Positions 1 through 8,008 of a stretch of 47,284 bases of DNA are shown here, one piece after another. The notes beneath the pieces are model-generated. The model did no database searches. It was not told where the DNA came from and was given only the letters and a program-made list of their open reading frames with translations. Each line of letters begins with the position of its first letter. Positions within the stretch are counted from its first letter, which is position 1. Origin of the DNA: Clostridia bacterium (GTDB taxonomy: Bacteria; Bacillota; Clostridia; Oscillospirales; Acutalibacteraceae); contig JAFQON010000004.1 in the NCBI GenBank assembly GCA_017403185.1, positions 1 to 47,284 on the forward strand, given 5' to 3'. The translations under genes and the position numbers were made by a program.

Positions 1-321
1 AACTCAACCAACCCCACAAGATTCCAGCATCCCGTTGCAGGCACATACAAGAAGTGGTGCAACGAAAACGGTGTTAACTACTTCTCAGTTGCATCAGGCG
101 GCGGCACAGGCCGTACTCTTCATCCCGATAACATGGCAGCAGGCCCCGCTTCCTACGGTATGACAGATACAATGGGCCGTATGCACTCAGACGCACAGTT
201 TGCAGGTTCATCATCAGTTCCCGCTCATGTTGAAATGATGGGTCTTATCGGTGCAGGTAACAACCCCATGGTTGGTATGACCGTTGCTTGCGCAGTTGCA
301 GTTGAAGAGGCAATGAAATAA
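1..321 (+). CDS. GGGtGRT-family protein, C-terminal part (5' end outside window)
   Basis: Frame 1 is open from the first base and ends with TAA at 319-321. The visible 106 residues contain the signature GGGTGRT (bases 100-120) followed by LHPDNMAAGPASYGM. I recognise this as the Pfam GGGtGRT family, which is widespread in anaerobes and has no assigned function. An internal ATG at 133 is not a real start, because the family motif lies upstream of it. The gene is followed by a strong terminator at 351-394. The last 94 bp (229-322) recur at 1554-1646, downstream of an unrelated reverse-strand gene. The family call is firm; the function is unknown. Confidence 0.85.
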   Translation, partial: NSTNPTRFQHPVAGTYKKWCNENGVNYFSVASGGGTGRTLHPDNMAAGPASYGMTDTMGRMHSDAQFAGSSSVPAHVEMMGLIGAGNNPMVGMTVACAVAVEEAMK

Positions 322-350
322 GCAGAATTTTTCACAAGTCTTATAATCAA

Positions 351-400
351 CAAACAAAGCCTTGTTCTCTTGATTGAGAGCAAGGCTTTGTTTGTAAAAA
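351..400 (+). terminator. Rho-independent terminator of the GGGtGRT gene
   Basis: Bases 351-369 pair with 376-394 over 19 bp (one G-U pair), with loop TTGATT. The stem is flanked by A-rich and T-rich tracts, so it may work in both directions. Confidence 0.85.
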
Positions 401-629
401 TTTTGCAGGTTGTAGTATCTGATAATATTGAATACGAAAAATTATTGTTATTAGAAGTCCAAACGATTTTTCATTTGGTGGGAAGAGCATTTAAATCTGT
501 ATGAAGTACAATCGAATCGCCATAGCTAATTGTTGTGGTTGAGGGGTATGGGTTTTAACCTGTACATTTAAACACGCATTCTCATTCTTTATGTTTTTGC
601 ATTAACAACAAAACACTGTGCAGCTTTTG
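401..629. other. AT-rich spacer, no gene seen
   Basis: No open frame with a ribosome site, no strong hairpin and no recognisable RNA was found. It lies between the terminator of the GGGtGRT gene and the end of the reverse-strand gene at 630. It would belong to the segment inserted between the two copies of the GGGtGRT 3' end. Confidence 0.5.
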
Positions 630-1439
630 TTATTTATATCTCGCAATTTCCTTTTCAAGTGTGCTTTTCATTTCCTCATCATAATTCCATTCAGCGTAGT
701 GAAAAACGAAAAGATAGTGCTTTTCACGCACTTCCTCGGCATTTAAAAAAACCGCGCAAAGATAATCATTATTACGGTATTTTTCGTAATCGCTTCTGCT
801 ACACTTATAATGCCAGTTGTCCTTTTTATTGTAATCGCTAAGAACAAGATAAAAACCCCAGGAAGACGATTCATCTCCCGGCTCAGGAGCGAATGTACCT
901 GTGTCAAGAACACGGTAGCATTTGATTTTTATTTGTCTTTTTTTGATTGCAGACTCAACCCGATAATTTTCCTGAACAGTTTTTTTAATTCCTATCCCTA
1001 TTATAACAAAGGTTATGATTGATATTAAAAGAAAAGTGATGAACACTTGCACACGAAATTCAATGAAATCGAGTTGCATCAGCAATGTGAGTAATAATGA
1101 TATTACCGGTCCTGCCAGTGCCAAAAAAGCAATTGCACCAATAATATATTGAGCAATTGCTTTTGTTTTGTCCAAAGAAAATATTTTTAATAGCTTATCA
1201 AAAGACATATCTTCCGTATGCTTTATCAGTGTCCTTTCCATCGGTCGGGGATATTTGTAACTTGATTTCGAGCGAAGAAATTCTTCTCTTTCATTAACTA
1301 TCTGCTCATGTGTGAAGTCAGGGTATAGACATTTAAGTTGCTTGTCTATATCAGCTCTTTTTTTGTTATCAGACATATCTGTAACCGAACCGTAGGTCCA
1401 CACAAAAAATTTTTTCTTCGTTTTTTTGTTTATACTCAC
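630..1439 (-). CDS. hypothetical protein with two membrane segments
   Basis: This is a 269-residue protein that I do not recognise. It starts with GTG at 1439, with a GGGGGG ribosome site at 1447-1452, 7 nt upstream. The N-terminal ~95 residues are basic and hydrophilic. Two hydrophobic stretches follow (about residues 96-125 and 130-155), then a charged, probably cytoplasmic C-terminal domain of about 110 residues rich in Tyr, Lys and Trp. Codon use is more AT-rich than in most of the window. It is the only gene between the two copies of the GGGtGRT 3' end, so it is probably cargo of a small insertion. No catalytic motif was seen; a stress, transport-accessory or immunity role would be a guess. 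Confidence 0.7.
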   Translation of the reverse strand: MSINKKTKKKFFVWTYGSVTDMSDNKKRADIDKQLKCLYPDFTHEQIVNEREEFLRSKSSYKYPRPMERTLIKHTEDMSFDKLLKIFSLDKTKAIAQYIIGAIAFLALAGPVISLLLTLLMQLDFIEFRVQVFITFLLISIITFVIIGIGIKKTVQENYRVESAIKKRQIKIKCYRVLDTGTFAPEPGDESSSWGFYLVLSDYNKKDNWHYKCSRSDYEKYRNNDYLCAVFLNAEEVREKHYLFVFHYAEWNYDEEMKSTLEKEIARYK

Positions 1440-1553
1440 AATTAAGCCCCCTTGATATACTGATAAATTAAATATAACAGAAAAAATCTAAAAAGTCAAT
1501 TAAACAAAGTTTGTTTTAGTAGTACATCACTTAATCACAAGCGAAGCTTGTAC

Positions 1554-1646
1554 GTTGAATGATGGGTCTCATCGGTGCAGGTAACAACCCCATGGTTGGT
1601 ATGACCGTTGCTTGCGCAGTTGCAGTTGAAGAGGCAATGAAATAAG
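1554..1646 (+). pseudogene. duplicate of the GGGtGRT gene 3' end
   Basis: This 93-bp stretch matches 229-322 except for one deleted A near its start (GTTGAATGATG versus GTTGAAATGATG) and one T-to-C change. Identity stops at AATAAG just past the stop codon. There is no start codon or upstream coding sequence in frame, so this is not a working gene. It is either the displaced original 3' end or a recombination product. Confidence 0.85.
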
Positions 1647-1843
1647 AACCTGACTTCGTCAGAACCTTGTTACTCGCTGAAGCTCGTAATAAGAACCTCC
1701 GGCTTTGCCTGAGAACATTGTTACTCGCTGAAGCTCGTAATAAGAACCTCCGGCTTTGCCTGAGAACATTGTTACTCGCTGAAGCTCGTAATAAGAACCT
1801 CCGGCTTTGCCTGAGAACCTTGTTACTCACTGAAGCTCGTAAT
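1644..1843. repeat. tandem 51-bp hairpin repeat, about four units
   Basis: Units lie at 1644-1690 (47 bp, variant), 1691-1741, 1742-1792 and 1793-1843. Each 51-bp unit carries a small hairpin (CTCCGGCTTTGCCTGAG; in the first unit CTGACTTCGTCAG) and a partly palindromic TTACTCGCTGAAGCTCGTAA. The unit length is a multiple of three, so repetitive frames stay open on both strands, but none has a ribosome site or a protein-like composition. The array lies directly after the duplicated GGGtGRT 3' end. Confidence 0.85.
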
Positions 1844-1859
1844 AATCTTTATAATGCTT

Positions 1860-1892
1860 AAAACCTTGTTCCGCTTGGAACAAGGTTTTTTG
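1860..1892 (+). terminator. Rho-independent terminator
   Basis: AAAACCTTGTTCC pairs with GGAACAAGGTTT across loop GCTT, followed by a T-run (about 1860-1891). It may be the original terminator of the GGGtGRT gene, now separated from it by the insertion and the tandem repeats. Confidence 0.8.
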
Positions 1893-1902
1893 TTTAATAT
1901 AC

Positions 1903-1930
1903 TTGTAACTTACATTTAAAATGATATAAT
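1903..1930 (+). promoter_or_regulatory. candidate promoter of the 2135-9049 operon
   Basis: TTGTAA (1903-1908), a 16-bp spacer, then TATAAT (1925-1930). The -10 box is perfect and the -35 box is weak. The predicted 5' leader of about 200 nt would contain the palindromic repeat at 1996-2104. Confidence 0.5.
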
Positions 1931-1995
1931 GAATATATAAATTTGTGCAAATGTTGGAAATGGTGGGTATTATACGGTGAAAAATTTGCTGTTAT

Positions 1996-2104
1996 GGCTT
2001 CTCCTTGAGGAGAAGCTCCGCCATGGGCGGTGATGAGGTGAAAAGTTGGTTGCTGTACACCTCATCCGACGGCTTCGCCGCCACCTTCCCCTCAAGGGGA
2101 AGGC
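1996..2104. repeat. palindromic MITE-like repeat
   Basis: The left arm (1996-2040, GGCTTCTCCTTGAGGAGAAG ... GATGAGGTG) is an imperfect inverted copy of the right arm (2058-2104, CACCTCATC ... CCCTCAAGGGGAAGGC), around a centre near 2048. Each arm also contains its own short hairpin (CTCCTTGAGGAG; CCCCTCAAGGGG). It resembles the short interspersed palindromes common in gut Clostridia genomes. It sits in the leader of the five-gene operon, and no coding potential was seen. Confidence 0.75.
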
Positions 2105-2134
2105 ATTTACACATTACGGAAAGGGGAAGAGTAT

Positions 2135-3658
2135 ATGTCAACAAAAACAAGGCTTTCATTCGAGTGGATTTATAAATTTTATAAAGAGCTTGAAAACAAC
2201 GGCATTGAAAATCACGGCTTGCTGATTGAAAAAGACGGCGAAACCGTTTTTGAGGAATACGCATATCCGTATTCCGCTGATATGCCTCACACTCTGTTTT
2301 CGGTCACAAAGTCAATCGTATCAACTGCGGCGGGTTTTGCGATTGATGAGGGCTTGTTTTCGCTTGACTCAAAAATCATATCACTTTTCCCCGAATACAA
2401 AGCCTGCAAAAGCGATGAGTGGGAGAGGCTGACCGTTCATTCGGTGCTCACAATGCAGAGCAATAAAGAATTCAGCTTCACTCAGGATATGACGGGCAAC
2501 TATGTTGAGATGTTTATGAAAGCCCCTTTCAGAAAAGACAAAGGCTTCCTTTACAGCAACAACGATGCCCATATCGTCGCCGCCCTTGTGCAGAAGTTTT
2601 CGGGCGAAAATCTTGTCGATTATCTTATGCCGCGCCTTTTTGAACCCCTCGGAATTGACAGACCGAATTGGGAAACAAACTCAATCGGTGAGTGCATAGG
2701 CGGCACGGGAGCTTATCTTAAACTGCGTGACCTTGTGAAAATTATGAGGTGTTATGCCGACGGCGGCAGGTATAACGGCAAGCAGGTAATCCCCGAATGG
2801 TGGACAAGGGAAGCGGTCAAAAAGCATGTTGACCTTCCGAACAGAGAAAACGAGGACGGCTACGGCTATCTTTTCTGGCTTCAGAACGGCGTTTTCAGCA
2901 TGAACGGTATGTACGGTCAGCAGATATCGTATTTTCCCGAATACAACGCAGTTGTGGGAATTTTCAACTGCGTTGTCAACGATACAATGAACAATAAGCT
3001 GATGAAAACCGTGCTTGCAAAAGCGTTTGAAGAAGAATCGGGCGAAGAATGGGATGAAAAGCTTGCCGAATATCTCGGCAGCAGGGGTGAAAAGCCCGTC
3101 AGATGCACCGATTTGCCGCAAATCCCCACGGGCAAAACCTTTTACATAACACCTGTTTCGGATTTGCTTGCAAAAATGATGTTCCCTGCAAGCCTTGTTC
3201 CGAGGTCAATCACATCAAGCTTTGCTCAAAGACCCGTGCAGAATCTTGACAGGGTATCGTTTGAATTGAGCGGTGAAGTTTTCACCGTGAAGTGGTTTGA
3301 AGAAAATGATGCGGTTGTAATAAACTGCAGTCTCGACGGTAAGCCGAGACTGTCCGAGTGCGAAATCAAGGGCTGTAAATACAAAATCTGGGCTTATGCC
3401 TACAGCGAAAACGGTGTTCTCAGAGCGGTTGTCAAGCCGATAAATACGCTCTCAACCCAACGCATTGCATTCGTGTTTGAGAAAAATACTGTTAAAATTC
3501 AGTTCAAAGGCACGCCGAGCTTCACCAAGTTCATCGTTCACAATGTTGACCAAAGCTCGTTTGTGAATAATAATCAGTGGCTCAAGCCCGTTATAATGCC
3601 CGTGCTCAGGGCTGTTCTTGCCACAACCGAAAGACCGATGAAATTCAAAGCGAAATAA
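2135..3658 (+). CDS. beta-lactamase-fold serine hydrolase (class C / esterase-like)
   Basis: This 507-residue protein belongs to the Beta-lactamase (PF00144) superfamily, whose members include class C enzymes, DD-peptidases and esterases. The active-site SxxK is S56-V-T-K59 and the second motif is Y140-S-N142. The third (KTG/HxG-like) motif seems to be the YGQQ stretch near residue 270. There is no signal peptide, so it is probably cytoplasmic, which argues against antibiotic resistance and for an esterase or deacylase. The last ~170 residues form an extra domain of unknown role. AAGGGGAAG lies 5-6 nt before the ATG. It is the first gene of a tight operon, 13 bp before a GH127-like glycosidase; removal of acyl groups from a glycan is an inference. 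Confidence 0.8.
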   Translation: MSTKTRLSFEWIYKFYKELENNGIENHGLLIEKDGETVFEEYAYPYSADMPHTLFSVTKSIVSTAAGFAIDEGLFSLDSKIISLFPEYKACKSDEWERLTVHSVLTMQSNKEFSFTQDMTGNYVEMFMKAPFRKDKGFLYSNNDAHIVAALVQKFSGENLVDYLMPRLFEPLGIDRPNWETNSIGECIGGTGAYLKLRDLVKIMRCYADGGRYNGKQVIPEWWTREAVKKHVDLPNRENEDGYGYLFWLQNGVFSMNGMYGQQISYFPEYNAVVGIFNCVVNDTMNNKLMKTVLAKAFEEESGEEWDEKLAEYLGSRGEKPVRCTDLPQIPTGKTFYITPVSDLLAKMMFPASLVPRSITSSFAQRPVQNLDRVSFELSGEVFTVKWFEENDAVVINCSLDGKPRLSECEIKGCKYKIWAYAYSENGVLRAVVKPINTLSTQRIAFVFEKNTVKIQFKGTPSFTKFIVHNVDQSSFVNNNQWLKPVIMPVLRAVLATTERPMKFKAK

Positions 3659-3671
3659 AAGAGGGATTATC

Positions 3672-5483
3672 ATGAATAAATGGAATTTTTACACAACCGA
3701 TGAAATAAAGCCTTTGGGGTGGCTCAGGCGTCAGCTTGAAATTCAGGCAGATGGGCTGAGCGGAAATCTTGATAAAATATGGCCCGATATAAGAAACAGC
3801 TCGTGGATAGGCGGCGATAAAGAGGGATGGGAGAGGGTGCCCTATTGGCTTGACGGTTTCATTCCGCTCGCATATCTTCTTGAAAATGAGGATATGAAAG
3901 CGAGAGCGAAGAAATATATTGATGCAATTGTATCTTATCAGAAGCCTGACGGCTGGATTTGTCCGTGTGCCGATGATGAGCGCAAAACATATGACACATG
4001 GGCTCTTCAGCTCATTGCGAAAACGCTGACGGTTTATTATCAGTGCTCAAAGGATGAGAGAATCCCCGAAGTGATTTACAGAGTGCTCAGGAATTATTAT
4101 GAAATGCTCAAAAGCAGCGAAATCAGCCTTTTTGATTGGGGAAAGGCAAGATGGTTTGAGTGCTTCGCAGCTATCAGTTTTATTTATGAGAGATGCGGCG
4201 AAGAATGGCTTACCGAGCTTGCAAAAATCCTTGAAGAGCAGGGCTTGGATTATAACGAAGCGATTCCGCTGTGGAAAAGACCGCTCAACCGTTGGAGATT
4301 TGATACACACATCGTTAATCTTGCGATGATGCTCAAAAGCGAGGCAGTTTCCTGCAGTATTCTTAAAAAGAATTATACAGACAATGCTGAAAAGCTTCAC
4401 GGAATACTGCAAAAGTATAACGGCACTCCCGTTGGTTTGTTTACGGGTGATGAGTGCCTTTCCGGTCTGAGCCCCATTCAGGGCACTGAGCTTTGCTCCG
4501 TGGCCGAGCAAATGTATTCATATGAAGTCCTTTTTGCTTTCACGGGCGATTCAAAATGGGCGGAAAGGCTTGAAATGCTTGCGTTCAACGCATTGCCTGC
4601 AACAATCAGTGACGATATGTGGACGCATCAGTATGTTCAGATGAGCAATCAGATCGCCTGCAAAAAATTCCCGGGCAAGTCACTTTTCAGAACCAACGGC
4701 AACGAAGCTCACCTTTTCGGTCTTGAACCGAATTTTGGCTGCTGTACGGCAAATTTCAATCAGGCGTGGCCTAAGTTTGCACTTTCGGCATTTTTGTATG
4801 ACGGTGATACGGTTATCAATGCCGTGCCCGTGCCCTGCGAGCTGAAAACTGCCGATAAATACATAAAAATTGAAACGGAATATCCCTTCAAAAACAGTTT
4901 TATATACACTGTTAAAGCTGAAAACGCATTTAAGTTCAGGGTAAGAATTCCCTCTTTTGCGAAAAATCTTGCCGTAAACGGAGCAATGACACAAGCCAAC
5001 GAGCTTTTGTTTGAAATAGGCGAGGGGGAAAGCAGAGAAATCAGCATAAGCTTTGAAACTCAGCCTGTTTTTGATGAAAGACCCAATAATCTGAATACAG
5101 TGCGATGCGGCTCGCTTGTTTTTTCTGTGCCCGTTAATTACAAAAAAGTTATGTATGAGTACGAAAAGGACGGCGTTGAAAGAAAATTTCCTTATTGTGA
5201 TTATGAATACATTCCCGAATCTGATTGGAATTACGCCTATTGTGCCGATATTCCCGTAGTGCAGAGAAACAGAGTGGCGGATATTCCTTTTTCGTCTGTT
5301 GCTCCGCCCGTGACGGTTAAAGTAACCGCCAAAAAGATTAATTGGGGCTTGGAGGACGGCTATGAGGATGTTTGCGCAAAGCTGCCCGAATCAAGAGAGC
5401 CGATTGGTAATAAAGAAGAAATTCTTCTTTATCCCTATGGCTGTTCAAAGCTCAGAATGACGGAACTCCCGATTATTGATTGA
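3672..5483 (+). CDS. GH127-like glycoside hydrolase (DUF1680, beta-L-arabinofuranosidase family)
   Basis: This 603-residue protein has the alpha/alpha-barrel pattern of DUF1680/GH127. In characterised members a Glu and three Cys bind zinc, and one Cys acts as nucleophile. The matching residues here appear to be E273 and C275 (GTELC) and C357-C358 (FGCCTANFNQAWPKF). The C-terminal ~200 residues look like the beta domains of the family. No signal peptide is present, so it should act on imported oligosaccharides. A GAGGG ribosome site precedes the ATG. It is 13 bp after the hydrolase gene and overlaps the WYL regulator by 8 bp. Activity on L-arabinofuranosides is the family default; related DUF1680 groups have other substrates. 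Confidence 0.85.
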   Translation: MNKWNFYTTDEIKPLGWLRRQLEIQADGLSGNLDKIWPDIRNSSWIGGDKEGWERVPYWLDGFIPLAYLLENEDMKARAKKYIDAIVSYQKPDGWICPCADDERKTYDTWALQLIAKTLTVYYQCSKDERIPEVIYRVLRNYYEMLKSSEISLFDWGKARWFECFAAISFIYERCGEEWLTELAKILEEQGLDYNEAIPLWKRPLNRWRFDTHIVNLAMMLKSEAVSCSILKKNYTDNAEKLHGILQKYNGTPVGLFTGDECLSGLSPIQGTELCSVAEQMYSYEVLFAFTGDSKWAERLEMLAFNALPATISDDMWTHQYVQMSNQIACKKFPGKSLFRTNGNEAHLFGLEPNFGCCTANFNQAWPKFALSAFLYDGDTVINAVPVPCELKTADKYIKIETEYPFKNSFIYTVKAENAFKFRVRIPSFAKNLAVNGAMTQANELLFEIGEGESREISISFETQPVFDERPNNLNTVRCGSLVFSVPVNYKKVMYEYEKDGVERKFPYCDYEYIPESDWNYAYCADIPVVQRNRVADIPFSSVAPPVTVKVTAKKINWGLEDGYEDVCAKLPESREPIGNKEEILLYPYGCSKLRMTELPIID

Positions 5484-6423
5484 GGTGATAATTACGGATA
5501 ACTGCTTCAACTCAAACAAAAGCTTCCGCCTGCTCAATATTTATGAGCGGCTCAACAAGGGCGAAAGAATAATCAAAGAGCGGCTTGCGGCGGAATACGG
5601 TGTGTCGGCAAAATCAATACAGAGAGATATTGACGATTTGAGAGCATATATTGCCGAGGCTCATTATGATGAGAGCGAAGCTGCAATCATCTATGATAAA
5701 TCAAGCAACAGCTACAGCCTTGTTCATTTTGAGAGGGAATGGCTCACGAATGAAGAGGCGGTTGCGCTGTGCAAAATTCTGCTCGAGAGCAGAGCGTTCG
5801 AAAAGGGCGAGCTGTCGGCTATGATTGATAAAATTATCACGCAGATTTCGCCTGCAGACCGACCCTTAGCCGAGAATGTTATCAGAAGCGAGCTTGTGAA
5901 TTATGTGCCGCTCAGGCACGGCAAAAAGCTGCTGCCGATAATATGGGAAATCACGGGCTTCATCAAGGAGCAGCGAGTGATATCGTTTGAATATATCCGT
6001 CAGGACGGCAGAATTTCATCAAAAACGGTAAAGCCCGTATCGATAATGTTTTCGGAATTCTATTTTTATATGATAGCCTTTTCGGCCGACGATGAGGTGC
6101 GGCATCCGATAATTTACCGCATTGACAGAATAAGCCAAATGAAGCCCACGGGCGAAAAATTCAGCGTGCCCTACAAAGAACGCTTCAGCGACGGCGAATT
6201 CCGCAAGAGAATTCAGTTTATGTATACGGGCGAGCTGAAAAGAATCACTTTTGATTATTCAGGCGTGCTTGAAGCAATTCTTGACCGCCTGCCGACGGCA
6301 AAAATCCTGAGCAGAAACGGTGACACATACACAATCACCGCAGAATCCTACGGCGACGGAACAGATATGTGGCTTCGCAGTCAGGGCGAGCTTGTAAAAA
6401 ATATAAGGCAGAGGAGCTTATGA
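5476..6423 (+). CDS. WYL-domain transcriptional regulator
   Basis: This 315-residue protein has an N-terminal helix-turn-helix (about residues 20-60, with AAEYGVSAKSIQRDIDDL) and a WYL domain (about 145-225, with the FYFYMIAF core and YRIDRI). A C-terminal WCX-like segment follows. WYL proteins bind ligands, often nucleic acids or nucleotides, and regulate metabolic or defence genes. The start is uncertain. TTG at 5476 overlaps the upstream stop but has no clear ribosome site, and GTG at 5485 is an alternative. The gene sits inside the operon it probably controls, 1 bp before the next gene, between sugar genes and two uncharacterised genes. Confidence 0.88.
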   Translation: MIEVIITDNCFNSNKSFRLLNIYERLNKGERIIKERLAAEYGVSAKSIQRDIDDLRAYIAEAHYDESEAAIIYDKSSNSYSLVHFEREWLTNEEAVALCKILLESRAFEKGELSAMIDKIITQISPADRPLAENVIRSELVNYVPLRHGKKLLPIIWEITGFIKEQRVISFEYIRQDGRISSKTVKPVSIMFSEFYFYMIAFSADDEVRHPIIYRIDRISQMKPTGEKFSVPYKERFSDGEFRKRIQFMYTGELKRITFDYSGVLEAILDRLPTAKILSRNGDTYTITAESYGDGTDMWLRSQGELVKNIRQRSL

Positions 6424-6424
6424 A

Positions 6425-8002
6425 ATGTCAGAAATGCAAATGAAGCTGTGTGCTGACGGTCTGGATGTGGAATATGAGCTGTTACAGCCCGTTACGGATG
6501 AAAGACAGCTCAGAATATATAATCAAATCAATGAGATAGACGGTATGATGGAGGAAAACCGTCTGAAAATCGAAGAAATAAACCGTGAGCTTGAAAGGCT
6601 CACCAACCACGCCGACGGACTTGATTATACCGTTGCCGTTGCAAGCGGAATAATTGCAGGGCTTATCGATTCGTTCTTTGTGGGCGAGTTTGATATGGAT
6701 TGGGGCAAGGAAACGGTAGAAAAATTCGTAAAGGACAATGCACAAAAACAAAAGACTGAGGATAAAATAAAAAAAGCGATAGAAAATGCAAAGAAAAAAG
6801 CGCAGGAGAACGGAGAAGAACTCAGTCAGGAAAAAATCGACGAAATAAAGAGTAAAATAACTCAAAGCGTGAAAGATCAATTTGATTCATCAAAGCAGGA
6901 TGAAAATGAAATCCTGAAAAAAGCAATTAAATTCTTTGAGGATAAGTATAAATTACTTGGCGATGATGTTCATCAAACTGCAGGCAGAGGAATTTCTCCA
7001 AGCAGCCATCATCTTGATGACTTAGCGCATCATCCGTCACTGTTAGGTCTGCTTTGCGCAATAATAATGCAATTCACCAAAAAGGGAATATATCAGAATA
7101 AAGACGGTATAACCAAAATTTATCCTACGGAAGACGGATTTGTGGGAACAGATTTTCCGAGCAAGATTATTGCAGGTACAATAAATTGGTTTTGGCATTT
7201 GGTGAGCGATGTTGCGGGTTCGAGCAAAACCGCAGGTGCCGGTATGGGTATTCCCGGTCCCATACTTGCTCTTGCCAAAGAATTTGCCATGTTGCCGGGT
7301 ATCAATAAAACTCCGCTGCCGAAGCTTTTGGGCGAAATCTTTGAGAAAGGCTTTGACTTCAGAATGGAGCTTACGCTGTTTCATGAGCTCGGCAGGCAGG
7401 CAATTCCAGTTATCATAAACGAAGCGGTTGTGAGAGCTTTCTATTTCATACGCAGGCTTTATGCTGAGTTTAAAGAAAAAGAAATCAAGTCATTCAAAGA
7501 GCTGAAGCTTATTGAGTGGAAAAATGTTGTGCCCGCAAAAAACAGAACAATCACCAGAATGCTTACGATTTCCACAGGCACCTTTGTTGCCTGCGATATG
7601 GCTGATGCCGCTATCCGCTCGGGCGGCACGGCGGCGGGCTTCCTGCTGAGAGTTAATTTTGTGGGAGTCGGAAGGTTTGTTGTCGCTGTTGGTGTTGATG
7701 CCAAAATGGGCATTGAAAAGAGCAAAAACCGTAACGAAAGAATTGCACTCTGCAGCCGTCAGCTTCATCTTCTCAACGCTAAGGTTGCTTATAAGCAGGC
7801 TGATATGTGGATAGCTGCCGAGGATACGGGCAAAGCGATTGATGAACTGATGTCGATTGCTGAAAATTCAATGGCTTTCTGCGCCGACAGCATTGATGAA
7901 ATTGAAGAAAATCTTAACAAAATCGATTCATACATGGACTCAATCCGTGAGCATAATCCCGAGCTCATAGATGAAATATCGGATGTTTTAAAATGGGGGT
8001 AA
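6425..8002 (+). CDS. uncharacterised protein with coiled-coil N-terminus and hydrophobic core
   Basis: A 525-residue protein I cannot name. Residues 1-60 are coiled-coil-like. A hydrophobic segment follows near 68-85 (VAVASGIIAGLIDSFFV), then a very charged Lys/Glu helix region to about 180. The middle looks conserved: SHHLDDLAHHPSLLGLL (about 205-221), INWFWHLVSDVAGSS and the Gly/Pro-rich GAGMGIPGPILALAKEFA (about 260-295), and ELGRQAIPVIINEAVVRAF (about 330-350). Another hydrophobic stretch lies near 400-430, and the C-terminus is helical. GAGGAG precedes the ATG. It lies 1 bp after the WYL gene and 6 bp before the coiled-coil gene, so the last two genes are probably partners. I have an impression of similar proteins in other gut Clostridia, but no function. 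Confidence 0.75.
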   Translation: MSEMQMKLCADGLDVEYELLQPVTDERQLRIYNQINEIDGMMEENRLKIEEINRELERLTNHADGLDYTVAVASGIIAGLIDSFFVGEFDMDWGKETVEKFVKDNAQKQKTEDKIKKAIENAKKKAQENGEELSQEKIDEIKSKITQSVKDQFDSSKQDENEILKKAIKFFEDKYKLLGDDVHQTAGRGISPSSHHLDDLAHHPSLLGLLCAIIMQFTKKGIYQNKDGITKIYPTEDGFVGTDFPSKIIAGTINWFWHLVSDVAGSSKTAGAGMGIPGPILALAKEFAMLPGINKTPLPKLLGEIFEKGFDFRMELTLFHELGRQAIPVIINEAVVRAFYFIRRLYAEFKEKEIKSFKELKLIEWKNVVPAKNRTITRMLTISTGTFVACDMADAAIRSGGTAAGFLLRVNFVGVGRFVVAVGVDAKMGIEKSKNRNERIALCSRQLHLLNAKVAYKQADMWIAAEDTGKAIDELMSIAENSMAFCADSIDEIEENLNKIDSYMDSIREHNPELIDEISDVLKWG

Positions 8003-8008
8003 TGAAAA

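Noticed and set aside
630-1439. Transposase or integrase that would explain the duplication
   Set aside because: The protein has two membrane helices and no DDE, Tyr or Ser recombinase motif.
1644-1843. CRISPR array
   Set aside because: The units are directly adjacent with no variable spacers, and no cas genes are present.
1531-1861. Open frames on both strands through the 51-bp repeats
   Set aside because: They exist because the unit length is a multiple of three. They have no ribosome site and a purely repetitive sequence.
2135-3658. Antibiotic-resistance beta-lactamase
   Set aside because: It has no signal peptide, an extra C-terminal domain and a sugar-gene operon, so an esterase or peptidase-like role is more likely.
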